A stretch of 64,000 bases of DNA from Aquilaria yunnanensis. Lineage: Eukaryota > Streptophyta > Magnoliopsida > Malvales > Thymelaeaceae. The notes under the pieces were generated by a model. That model did no database searches and was not told the origin of the DNA. It was given only the letters and a program-made list of their open reading frames with translations. The stretch covers positions 39,292,492-39,356,491 of the forward strand of contig CM077600.1 of assembly GCA_039654915.1 (NCBI GenBank). Reading direction: 5' to 3'. A program made the position numbers and the translations under genes. This document shows positions 51,249-64,000 of the stretch, piece by piece. Position 1 is the first letter of the stretch. Each line of letters starts with the position of its first letter.

Positions 51249-52842
51249 GGGGGAAAATTACCAAAAATCTTCTAAAATTTGGTCGAACCTACAATTTTAT
51301 CCCTTAAATACTTACACTTATTCCCCGTAAAATTAACATTGTTATTCAATGTTATTATAGAAAAGAGAAAATGTCTTACTTTAGCCTCCTAACTTTCTTC
51401 CATAAAAATTTCACCCCCTAACTACTAAAATAACTAGAAACTCCTAAACATACCTATTAGAAACCTGTTCTTCGATTCTTTGATTCTCTTCCCCTTTCTT
51501 CCCTATTCATTCTCCCTGCCCTTCGATTCTTTTTTCCTTGTTTATCTCCCTATTCTTCCCCTTTCTTGTGTAAAGTGTTAAATACCGTTACCGTTAAGTA
51601 TACCATATCCTAAATTTTTAAGATATACCGCATGGTATACTGTGCTGTATACTGTTACAGTTTTCAAAAAAAAAAAATTAAAATATTATTTTAAGATGAC
51701 ATAAATTCAATAAATTTTTACACATTTTATATATATTCTAATTTTTCAAGAGAAAAAAATAATACTTTAATAATAATAATAATAGATTTTCTAATATCAC
51801 ATTGAATTCATAGGTGGCTCAAAGTAACCGTTAAATTTTTATGTTTACTAAGAAAAGTAACCAAAAGAATAAAAAGTAAATATCTATTTTATGATATGTG
51901 TATTAATTATATTTTAATGTTTTATATATTTATGATATTTTGATGTAAAATGACTAAAAAAAATATCTCACGTGCATCCGTAAAAAATAAAATACCAAGG
52001 TATATCGCGGTATTTAACTCTATGTTTCTATGCTTCAATTCCATATGCTTTCACTCCTCTTGATTTTGCTCCTTGCTTTCACTCCTCGATTTCGCATGCT
52101 TAAATCAGATTTCACTCTTCTATTTCACGAATCGGATTTTGCTCTTTGATATCACTCCTCTTTCTCCACTAGTTGTGCATTTTTTTGCAATGTCGATGAT
52201 TAAATCCGGCTTAGCAATTAGGGATTTCTTATTGTTGAATTTGTCAATGATAAGGCAGACCTGGGCAAGATCAAAGGACCAAATCTCCGATGAAGGAGCA
52301 GGGACGAGGTTGCGAGGTGGGGCAGCAACATCTCTGCCACTTCTTTTATGGGCTTCATGAAAGAGGGATTGGTGGCAACACCAATAGGAATGGAAACACT
52401 CCAACCCGTTTATTTGTTTGGCATGGGATCAATGATTTTGGTCAACTTTTAAGGATTTAGATGGGCATGGAGACAAATCGAGTTGGGCCCAAAACTTTGA
52501 TGTCATCAGGTTGAACCCATAGCTTCGATGGCATCGACAACAACGATGGTTGAAAGTCACAGCATCGGGTTAGACCTTAATGGCGATTGGGATTCAACCA
52601 TGCAAGGAAGTGAGGAGAAAGAGAGGGAGTGGTTTATTTGATGTATAAGGTGGGGGTAAAATTTATAAGAAACAAGGTTAGGATGGCAAAGTTAGACATT
52701 TTCTCTCTTTTTTTTTTTTTTCTTTTTATAACTGTGAATAATGGTGTTAATGTTGGAGGGGGTAAGTATATATTTTTGAAACATGGGTTGCATAATTGTA
52801 GGTTCAACCATATCTTAGAGGGGGATTTTTTATAATTTTCCC
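51249..52842. mobile_element. MULE-like element with about 200-bp TIRs, about 1.59 kb
   Basis: The left arm (GGGAAAATTACCAAAAATCT from 51251) and the reverse-complemented right arm (GGGAAAATTATAAAAAATCC from 52842) share GAACCTACAATT, AGAGAAAATGTCT and TTTCACCCCC/TTTACCCCC blocks. The flanks ATATTTTA (51241-51248) and ATATTTTT (52843-52850) agree at 7 of 8. The middle (about 52030-52620) is less AT-rich with frames at 52073-52360 (+) and 52120-52404 (-) that I do not recognise. Confidence 0.68.
51577..52022. mobile_element. possible nested element with short TIRs
   Basis: GTGTTAAATACCG on the left and the complement of GAGTTAAATACCG on the right, with GGTATA/TATACC motifs inside, face each other within the larger MULE-like element. 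No clear TSD. It could be a nested hAT-like insertion. Confidence 0.3.
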
Positions 52843-52850
52843 ATATTTTT

Positions 52851-54172
52851 AACAAGCTTTTAGTATGTTTAGAAAAATCCAAAAGAAAATTGCTAATATA
52901 CATGAAAACTATTTTTATGTACATAATCGACTTATATTATACAGAAGGGGCGGCGCCATGTGTGCAATTGCTCCCTCTAAATATTGGAAAAAGTATATAA
53001 CTGGTGAATGTTTTTTTTTGTGAAATATTTATTCTGTCCCTACAAAATTTTTTTATAATACCCCTACTCACTCAAAAGTCAAAATTTCATAAACATAGTT
53101 TTGATGAATGGTCTAAATAGAAGTAAATAAAAGCTAGTGGTGAAACTAAATACCATATGAATTGTTAGTATAATTATAGAGTTTAACACACAAATAGTGT
53201 AAAAAGAGAACCACCAACTAAGTACTAAAGACTCATTAAAAAATTGAAATAATAATTAGAATTGATGGCAATTGAGATTCCTCTATTGTCTTTGACATTA
53301 CAGCAGCCAACAAAAGCTTGCTTTTTTTTCTTTTCTCACTCAAAAGTAGTAATATATTATTGTATAAATTTCCAAATTTTATTTTTATATAATTTATGCT
53401 TATAGATACTTGAAATAAAAATAAAAAGGCTTTGTTCATGCATAAAATAGATATTGTTACTAAAAATTATATATTAAAACATTGAAAATGATGTATTTAA
53501 TAATGCATGTTATTATATTATTATGCAACATTTTCAAACTACAAAACTTCGTTATTGAAAATTGTAAATATAAAACTATTTTATTAACTATATTTTTCAT
53601 TGCCCACTAAGACAATTTACTGGCTCGGCCTTAACAGAAGGAGAGAGAGAGTGAGCTGTAGAGAGCGTACTGAAAACGTGAGACGGGGAGGGACAGAGAG
53701 AAACTTGTCTTTGGTGGAATGCATGTGTCATGTTGTAATTTGGCGGACATAAAAATTTTCTCTTAAAAAATTCAAACACACACTTGATTTAATACAAGGA
53801 AAACAGCGTCTAATTCCCGTTAGTCTTTGGACCAAAACGTTATATATGGGTTACACAGTTCAAAGCAGGATTCCTCTAACCAAGTTTGGTTAAGGACCAA
53901 ATTGACCGAGTTTGTAAAGTCCAAGAACTTCTAGGGTACCCTGGCCTTTATTTATCGATCGTTTGTTTTGACGTGGGTCAATGAGTTGGCAAAGTTTTTC
54001 CGGTACAAGAGCCCATCAAAATCCAGAAACCCATAATCAACCTTTATTATCCTTTAAGCACTCATGTAAATACAAATCACACAACTAATGATCCAAGCTC
54101 GACACTATTACACTCTGAGTAGGCGTATTAATTAACGGTACAAATTACAAGCTGCTACGTTGGATCAATTGA
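52851..54172. other. intergenic, no gene seen
   Basis: AT-rich DNA; the right end is probably the 3' flank of the peroxidase gene. Frames at 53236-53439 and 53597-53779 have no family features. Confidence 0.4.
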
Positions 54173-55967
<1,795 letters not shown>

Positions 55968-56021
55968 TAGCAGTAGCAGATCAAAACTGGAAGGCTAGCT
56001 AGCTATCTAGAGCTCCAGGGA

Positions 56022-56029
56022 CTATATAT
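56022..56029 (-). promoter_or_regulatory. probable TATA box of the peroxidase gene
   Basis: CATATATAGT on the minus strand about 55-60 bases upstream of the ATG at 55967. Spacing suits a short leader. Inferred from sequence alone; another ATATATATA run lies further upstream, near 56129. Confidence 0.4.
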
Positions 56030-57635
56030 GTTGAAAACCAACAATGGACCGCACGACATTAGATTACCGGTGCACTGTATACATATATAGCTGCTAGCCA
56101 GTTAATGATTGGCTCAAATTGTAAGACATATATATAGTAGTGTAATGGATTTTCATAGAAAAGAAAAGAAACGAAGGCTTAATGACTGCCTTTGTTTTTG
56201 CATATTGCATTTGGGTTTGCTTTCTTAAGACGAGTGCCTAAAATGGTATGGGATGGAGAGGTAGTGGTGGATCCTTTATCTTCCACCTAATATGATAAAA
56301 GGTCCTTATGATAATCTTAATTAATTGCATGTTAATTACATGTAGGAGACAGATAACAGATATATATATACCGGTGCAATTAATTAATTCCTCCTTTTTT
56401 TTTTTTTTTGCATGAGAGATGTGAGGGGTGGAGATTAATGAATCTTAAACCTCTTTATCATAACTAAGAAGCTTAACTATTAAGTCAAGACTTTAATTGT
56501 TAATTAATTCACCATTGACAACAGTGAATCATAATCTATTCGTTTACCAATCAAACAATCAATTGCTAAATGTGACTCTGTAATGTGGAAGCTGTACAAT
56601 TCCCCTCTTTAATTTTTCCCTTATTCTTTTTGTTCTTGCTTTCTAATTTTTGTTATTTATATATGTTTGTCAACCCCAACAAGAGTGGACAATAAGAGGA
56701 GGTGGCGAAAGTGTGGTCCTTTCCTTCCCACCTCAACAGCCACGAAGAAATATTGCTGGTGGATTTAATCATACATTGGACATAAGAGGCGGTTCCTCTA
56801 GGCTCTCACCTTTATCTCCCTTTTTCTTCTTTCATAAAGTGGATTTCTATTACTCTATTCATTTGTAATAAATATTAATTAAAATAAACATTACACCAAT
56901 TTTACTATTATTTAATAATATCTTTATATATTTTTGTGATTTAATTTTTTTCAAAATATTAAATTAAAGATACAATAGTTAAAAATTGAAAGTGGACAGT
57001 GCAATAAAAACAGATAAATAATTTGTAAGAGTGAAAGCATGGAGCTTATGTTGCATTATTATCTCAATAAATAGCCGACAGATCCAAGCATCCAACCATT
57101 CGGCATTTATCATCAGACACATTTCCACGGAAGAAGAACAAAGACAAATCGAAAGGCCAACATCAGTGGCCACTTTCTCAAATTAATTGTCACATGCAAA
57201 TTTCCTACACATATATATATATATATACTGCAAATGGCTACTCTTTTTTTTTTCCTTTTTGAAATCGAAGAATTAATTGAAACTAAAAATCAAGTATGTG
57301 TCCTGTTTGAGTTGATTTTAGGAAGCGCGGCTCGACTCAACATTTCACACCCAAATTTGGCTTTGCATAAATACGCGTACGTGCACGATTGCTTGTGATG
57401 ACAGAAAAAGAAATGTTTAGTGGGATTTGGAAAAACATCACTTGTCAGAGTGGGGAACTCACTTCACTGGTTTCCACCAATTCAGTCCAGACATCCATGA
57501 TATTAATATGCGTGGCATTGAAGTTAATATTTCATCTTCAACATGCGCGGGTGGATATTGGTTTCCAGCTAGTTTACATATTGAACAATTCGATTAAATT
57601 AACACTGATTAACAATTCCAAAAAAACAAAAAATA
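56030..57635. other. peroxidase promoter side and AT-rich intergenic DNA
   Basis: No gene seen. It includes runs of T (about 56395-56409) and several ATATAT blocks (56127, 56362, 57211). The frames at 56650-56868 and 57389-57697 have no family features. Confidence 0.4.
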
Positions 57636-57860
57636 TTCCCTTCATTTCATACTTTTTTGTACTATTTGACTTTTTTTACTTAATTTATTTATATTAATAT
57701 TTATTCAAAAGATTTTAGAAAAACATATTTAGAAATTATATGTCTTGATTTATCATTCTTTTAAAAAAATTCTACATTTATATATTAAAATATTAAAAAT
57801 AAAAAATTATATATTAATTACTAAAAAATAAATAATGCAAAGAATATTGAACGGATGGAA
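57636..57860. mobile_element. Stowaway-like MITE, about 225 bp
   Basis: TA borders at 57634-57635 and 57861-57862. Left end TTCCCTTCATTTCATAC and reverse-complemented right end TTCCATCCGTTCAATATTC resemble each other and the Stowaway consensus. AT-rich interior. Confidence 0.62.
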
Positions 57861-58080
57861 TATATAATACTTAAGATATCAACCAGGCAACTATACTCAA
57901 ATTGATTGGAGTATTAAATCGAAATTTTTAATTGTGCGGTTGAACATTTGAATTAATTCAACAACGAGATAATGCCATATGTAATTGCATAAAAAATCCT
58001 GATGTTTAATATTGGCGTTTTTGCTATATAAGTTTCTGTACTCGTTCTATGGACACAAAACTTTTTGTTAAAAAATATAT

Positions 58081-58581
58081 GGCGTAAATCTTTTTCACCC
58101 CTAAAATTTGTCAACTCAGATATTTTATCCCTTGAACTTTAACTCGAGCACTTGTCCCTCAAACTTTAGAAATTTGTACCTTTTATCCCTTCGGTCCACT
58201 TAAATGACTGTTTAATTTATATAAGAACCAAAACAAAGATAAAATATAAAATGAATTACTAACTAGCCATTTTCCCCATATGAACCTCTAATTTTGTGAA
58301 ACAAGTTTAGTGCTATAATTAAGTGAATCATTTTCTATAGAGTTAGATTGTGAATTGCTCGAATTAAGAAGATTGAAGTATATAATCGAAATAATGTAAA
58401 AGTCAAGTTAAATGGTTAGTTAACATTTTATCATCCATTTTATATTTATAGTTATTTAAGTTGGTCAATGCTATAAAATGTACTAATTTCCAAAGTTTGA
58501 AAAGTGAATAAACCTGACTCAAAGTTTAAGAGATAAAATATCTGAGTTGGTAAATTTTAGGGGTGAAAGAGTCTTTAGGCT
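58081..58581. mobile_element. MULE-type MITE with about 110-bp TIRs, 501 bp
   Basis: Both arms contain TTTCACCCCTAAAATTT and AACTCAGATATTTTATC in inverted orientation. A perfect 10-bp TSD AAAAATATAT flanks it (58071-58080, 58582-58591). No frame inside. Confidence 0.85.
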
Positions 58582-58591
58582 AAAAATATAT

Positions 58592-58868
58592 TAAAGTTAA
58601 AAATGTTAGATTTCATAAGTAAAGCATTTTCTTTTAGTATTATTCTTCTACTTGTTTAAATACAATAATAGATTCCATAAGTAGGAAAAATCTTATTGGT
58701 GAAGCCTATGCTAATAAAATCACGTTTGTTGTTGTTGTTCATGTTTATCATCATCATCATCAACACTCATGTAATTTTTAGTAATTTTATAGATAAAATG
58801 AAATTAACCGTGTTTTTCATTTTAATTTTTTTCAAGTAGTTTTGTCTATGATTAACTACTACATTAAA
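58592..58868. other. short intergenic stretch before the solo LTR
   Basis: AT-rich; contains a (CAT)n/(ATC)n run near 58750. The last five bases, TTAAA, are the left TSD of the LTR. Confidence 0.4.
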
Positions 58869-61755
58869 TGTGACGACTCTCTTAGTCAACGACGGATTTT
58901 AACCGGGTAAGTATGTTTATTTAAGTGTTTTCACTTAAGTGCCTCAAGTTAGCATCTTACTAAGTAAGAATGACAAGTTAAGTTTAAGTAAAGATGAGTT
59001 CCTATGTGTGGTTTGACACCTAAGAGTCAAAAGGGCAAAATAGTAATTTTAACCCAAGTGTTTGGTATGACAATAATTTTGATGAAATTAAGGTCATTTA
59101 AGAAATTTTGACTAATTAAGTCAAGACCATAAGTTATCCTAGCTATCAAAAACCATCTTTTAAAAGAAAAGTGCAAAAATTGCACTAAGTGCTCAAATAA
59201 GCCATTTATGTCATAAGTAGCTTAAGTGTCCAAGAGGCTAAAAGTAAGAGGCTTCTAAATTTTTTAGGATCAAGGAGTGTTGGTTTTGGGTGTAGGTTTA
59301 GTGAACAAAGTGAAACAAATGAGAGTTTGAGAGCCAAGAGGCAAAAAATCATGAATTTTGCTTTAGTGGAGTTGGTAGGATATTTCCACCATTTTGTTGA
59401 CTTCCATTTCCATTCTTTTGCTTGCCATTTTCATAGCTCCCTCTCCCCACCAGAAACCCTTCTTCAAACCTCCCCAATTCTTCAAGTATCCATCAAATTT
59501 AAAGGTTCCAAGGTGATTACAAAAAGCCTCAAGCTCATTTTTTGTGTTCTTGCTTCAATCTAGCTCTTTGATGCTTGTTTTGGGTTTGAAACCTAAGGTA
59601 AGCTCTTTGGTTTTGTATGAGCTGGTTCTAAGTTATTTGAGTAGCTAGAGATGGTATTGATTTAAGGTTCTTGGTGTCATATCATGTTGGTTTTAGGATT
59701 AGAACTCAAGAGACCTAGGTTGAGCTCAAGTATGCTTGTGCTTTTTAGCTCAAATAATGCATAAAAATGTAGTAATGGATGTGGAATTGAAGTAGAAATA
59801 AGACTCATGTGAATTGACATTGGGAATTGAAAGTTTGAGCAAGTTTGGTGCAAGTTTGCATGCAATAGCACAACGCTGGAAAACATTGGCGACACGTTGC
59901 CGGAAATTTTCCACGAGGCCCGAGTGTTGATGCCGTTGGCAACACATCGCTGATGGCATTGCCAAGGTATAAGTCCTTTAAGTTCAGGGCATTCTAAGAA
60001 TGACTCAATCTTTTGGCTATCATCTCTGGGCTATTCTAAGATGTTCTATAACCTTAGTTGGGTCTAAGACTCATTCCTAAAATGAGAATTATGCATTATT
60101 TAAGTGATAGCTAAGTTATGTGGTTAAGACAGAGCTAAGTAGAGTAGCTAAGGACTAAAAGTGCTCAAGTTACCAATGGGGCACTAAGTGGATTAAGTCA
60201 GGTTTTGGAAGCTTCATTAGCCTAAGTGAAAGGTCCTGGACCTAAAGGGAAATGAAGAGGAAGCCTAAGAAGATCCTAACTGAACCATTTGGTTTGGTAA
60301 GTGAGCCACTAAGGGGCTCTAAGCTAAGCTTTAAGAGCTTAGCAAGTAGGACTACATAAAAATGCTACCTTGTACAATAAACTAAGGGTAAGACGGGTAA
60401 GTTTTGAGAAAAGGTAATGACCTATTTTAAGACTCGTAAGTGGGACTTAAGGGAGGTAAAGTATTTGGGATACAAGGACCCGTATCTCAAGTACCTCTGT
60501 CATTTGAGCTCACGAAAAATATAAGACACATAAGATGTAAGAAGTCCCAAGGATTATGTGTATTGCATATCATACATCCAAGCATTGCATATTTTTATGT
60601 TATTGCCTTGTGTTGATTGTTGGTTGGTTATTTGTTTGTTGTGTGCCATTTTGCATACTTGTTTGCTATCTCTTTTACAGGTACCCCAGGTGATCCTTAC
60701 TGAGTATATTCATGTACTCACTCCCTTAAGTTTGTTGTGCAAGTTTTAACACCAAGCCTAACAACTAATGGATAGTTGTGGGCTAAGTTTCTTTTTTTTT
60801 TTTATAGGTACTTATTCTTCAAAATCCTTGAGATTCTAAGTTTACTTATGATTTAAGTTTTGTACTAACTAAGATTGTGCCTTTATAGTATGAAAGTTAA
60901 ATGGTGCACAAGGATAAGGAAAGGGGCTTGCACTTTGAGCTTGATAACCTAAAGGTGGGGCTCAAGTAAAAGATCTTAGCTAAGGATTTTGTCTTGTATG
61001 TATATAGTACCTTGTATATTAAAATGTTGCTTCTATTAAGATACATTATGGTGTTAAACCATTGAGTTATTTTTTGGTGCATACTAGTATTGTAGAATGT
61101 GCACAAACTATTACTTGAAGTTGAAATAACTAGTATTTCATTGTCTTTGCATAGTTTAAGTACTTTTTAAATGCAATGCTCGAGCAATATTTTTAAAATG
61201 GTTTACTTAATTGTTTGTATCGCTAGGACAAACGCATGCATATCTTATTACAGGGTAGGTTAAGAAACTAGTTGTACATAAATTGTTTTAAGGGTAAATA
61301 TTTTCAGTTGTCTCTAAATTATGCCCATGTTGTTTATTCATCCCCAAACTATCATGTGTTGCACCACTCGTCCTGAAACTATTTAATTGTTACTACTTCA
61401 TCTTGCCGTCAACTAAACCGCTAAATATGAACAGAAAAATGCTGTCACATTAGCAGCCACATCATTTTTCCATACCACATCAGCGCCCACATCATTTTTC
61501 CATCCATATTTAACGGCTTAGTTGACAGCGGGAAGAAATAGCAACAATTAAATAGTTTCAGGATGAGTGGTGCAACACTTGATAGTTTAAGGACGAATAA
61601 GCAACTTAGGCATAGTTTAAGGACAACTGAAAATATTTACCTTTGTTTTAATTTACTCATAAGTAATGGTTAGCCAATAGTAACTAAGCGGGATCACAGT
61701 CCCTAAAAACCTACAAGTTAAGTAATTCGGGACACTGGGACCCTGCTACGTAACA
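58869..61755. mobile_element. solo LTR of an LTR retrotransposon, about 2.89 kb
   Basis: Starts TGTGACGACTCTCTTAGTCA and ends GGGACCCTGCTACGTAACA, so it has TG...CA borders, and it is flanked by a perfect 5-bp TSD TTAAA (58864-58868, 61756-61760). Inside there are no gag/pol frames, primer-binding site or second LTR, as expected after recombination between two LTRs. Length and borders suggest a Ty3/gypsy-type LTR, but the family is inferred. A 351-bp MULE MITE (61292-61642) is nested in it, so the original LTR was about 2.5 kb. The small frames inside are not called genes. Confidence 0.8.
61292..61642. mobile_element. MULE-type MITE nested in the solo LTR, 351 bp
   Basis: Left end GGGTAAATATTTTCAGTTGT and reverse-complemented right end AGGTAAATATTTTCAGTTGT begin TIRs of about 140 bases. 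A perfect 9-bp TSD TTGTTTTAA (61283-61291, 61643-61651). The middle carries GCCACATCATTTTTCCAT twice. Confidence 0.92.
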
Positions 61756-61760
61756 TTAAA

Positions 61761-64000
61761 TCACTGTGTCGAAACACTATGTTTGACCATTATTTTTTTT
61801 AAATGCACCATAATGTGAAACTATGCCATAATGGTACATGCTTGTACTACATATAGCTAAATTTTCAATTTCACACCCACAAAAAGTAATACAATAATTT
61901 ATTTGGTGTATTTTTACTCATTAAATTATATTAATCAAATAATTATGGAATATATAATATTTTCTACTTCATATATTGAAGAAATATAATTTTCTTATGT
62001 TAATATTTTGAAAATAGTGTATTGGGATATATTCAATTCCTTCAACATAAAATATAATTAATTGCTTGTAATCATGCAATTTTGTTGATGCGGTTATCTT
62101 CATTTATTTTTAATTGTCCCGATTGTTTGGCTTATGTTTATTTTTACAATCTCAGTAATGCACTTACCATGGATGTTTGTTGTAGGCTTTATTAAAGCTT
62201 TTTTTATTTTCCTATTTTCAAATGGTTACGCAATAAGTTTGAGTTGACTCTTAATTAAAAATAAATATTTTTATCTATTTTTCTACAAAAATATAAAAGA
62301 AAGAAAAATGAAAAAAAAATTCTACTAATATGGAATGAAATCAAGATGGCATTATGGATTTCCTTTTTGTGTAATAATTCAATTGTCATAATTAAAAGAA
62401 AATTCATGCATTTTTGCTGCTTAAAAGGTTGATAGATCAATAGTATATTAAGTGAAATATACAATTAACAATAAAATTTATTTGGACCAGATTTTTATGG
62501 GTCAATTTTCTTTAATTTATACAAATCAACAAACTTAATTCAAAATCTATATTTGATTATATAAAATACTAATATCCTCAAAGTATTATTGAAAGTTGAA
62601 GCATGGATATCTCGAACTTTTTTTTCTTTTTCTGTTCCATTTGTAATATCTTACATCAAACCTATCTAAGTCTTCCATAGAAAAAAAATACTACACGTAT
62701 CTAAGTCCATTTCATCTAAACTAACTAGTATTGGATTGGAATAGAGAAGCCTACACGTACGAGTGATAAATCTTAAATCCTTTACTAAGCCATTCTATCT
62801 TCATGTGTCTATGAATTTGATACAACGTAAAATTGTCATTTTCCATTTCTAAACCCGCACATGAAGGGTAGATGACATCAAGTTTGACCATATGAGCTCT
62901 TTGTAGTTAACCTACCTTTACTACTTGATGATTTCTTACTTAGAATTACCAAGACCTTCGATATCATTGGCTTTGATTTGTGGAATGAATAGCAAAAATT
63001 GTCATTAACTAGTTTTCACAACTGATTGCCTAATATGCTGTTTGAGAAATATCAAACTAATGCTATTAGGCAATGTCTCAAATATCATAGTATATCATGA
63101 ACTCTAAGTATGTGATACATAAATTTTCTCAATTTACTGCAGTTTGTTTTTATGTAAATATATTTTGGTTTTCCATTTTTTATTTTCTTTCTTATTTTCT
63201 CCAATTTTTCCTTTTTCTTCTATCACCATCTATTGGGGAGAGCCTGAAGGATTCATGGAAGAGGAGCCTTAAAAAGCCATAGATAGAAGCTTCTAGGATC
63301 TTGTTTTCTTTTGGGGTTTAGTTTTTCCTTTCTCATTGTAATATTTTCACCTACCTTTTAAGTTCAGCCATGTTGTACGTTTTTAACTTTTTGGATTTAT
63401 GAGTAGTTTATTTATTATCTAGTATTGTGGATCCATTGACATTTGTGCTTATTTCTCTTTAATTAATTGTTATTACTTTATAGTAGCTAACTAAAGCATG
63501 CTCTTAAACTTAATTGAAGCTTGAGAAAGCTTTATCTAGATTCGAAAAGAGAGGAATATATTGTATGATAGAGTTAATTAAGAAATTAGCTTGGACTATA
63601 GAGTTTAACTAAACATTGGTACTTATTGTGGTTATTGGGCTAATCTCACATGATAATAGTTAGATAGCTTAAGTTTACTAAGTGGATTTCACTAGTAATT
63701 AAAGAAGTTACTACTTGTAAAAGTTAGACCAACGAATGGGGAGATAAATGACTAAAGTCATGTTAGGCTATTAATAAAGGGTAAATAGAGGAGCAATACT
63801 AGGTAATCTTAACTAGCATTAATTAAAGCCTTAACATACCATCTCTTATTTAGTTGTAGTTTAGTTTTAGATTGTCTTAGTTTCAACTCATTCTTAAATA
63901 ATGTTAATCTGGGAAAGTAAAACTCAATTGTTGTAGTACTTATGTCACTCGCATATATTTTCTATGAGATCAACACCTGACACACTCACATGCGACACAT
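61761..64000. other. AT-rich intergenic DNA to the window end, no gene seen
   Basis: Long T-rich and A-rich stretches. No open frame has family features; the frame at 63097-63282 is mostly hydrophobic T-rich translation. The last 250 bases look like non-coding transposon DNA, but no ends could be placed. Confidence 0.35.

Noticed and set aside
56855..57010. Possible further Stowaway MITE starting ACTCTATTCATTTG
   Set aside because: No matching right end with a TA border was found.

Overview
The window is plant nuclear DNA, most likely from a dicot angiosperm. It is AT-rich (my impression, not counted), has intron-rich genes, chloroplast- and cell-wall-related plant families, and many plant-type DNA transposons. 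The species cannot be named from the sequence alone. No operons, CRISPR arrays, tRNA or rRNA genes were seen.

Genes, left to right: (1) <140-3597 +, gamma-SNAP, 5' end outside the window; (2) 8819-9556 +, a single-exon protein with one fasciclin (FAS1) domain; (3) 10161-14359 -, a ten-exon chloroplast protein of the HCF145 type (two SRPBCC domains plus two TMR repeats); (4) 14974-17498 -, a four-exon DUF1771/SMR-domain protein; (5) 19316-25638 +, a twelve-exon CNOT11 subunit of CCR4-NOT whose first intron appears to be GC-AG; (6) 26549-27801 -, translation factor eIF3g, two exons; (7) 33540-34145 +, an intronless zinc-finger homeodomain (ZF-HD) transcription factor; (8) 40582-43732 -, a six-exon SFT2-like Golgi membrane protein; (9) 54173-55967 -, a four-exon class III peroxidase. 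For the eight complete genes the exon lengths sum to multiples of three and the joined reading frames give continuous family-like proteins. They are unrelated housekeeping, plastid, wall and regulatory genes; nothing suggests that they act together.

The gene-rich part (1-28 kb) is followed by a 36-kb part where genes are isolated among transposon remains. Many of these can be delimited by hand from terminal inverted repeats (TIRs) and target-site duplications (TSDs): three hAT-type elements (two with 8-bp TSDs, one of them perfect by direct reading in each case, one degenerate), seven Mutator-like (MULE) elements with long TIRs (four with perfect 9-10-bp TSDs), a set of Stowaway/mariner-like elements with TA borders, including two related 0.83-0.86-kb copies in inverted orientation, a 2.9-kb solo LTR with a perfect 5-bp TSD and a MULE MITE nested in it, and a Helitron candidate with a 3' hairpin plus CTAG.

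No clearly new multi-gene system is present. The most interesting points are the GC-AG intron in CNOT11, the His-to-Asn change in the SMR motif, the inverted pair of large Stowaway-like elements sharing an open frame, the GC-rich 'passenger' DNA inside several MULEs, and the solo LTR.
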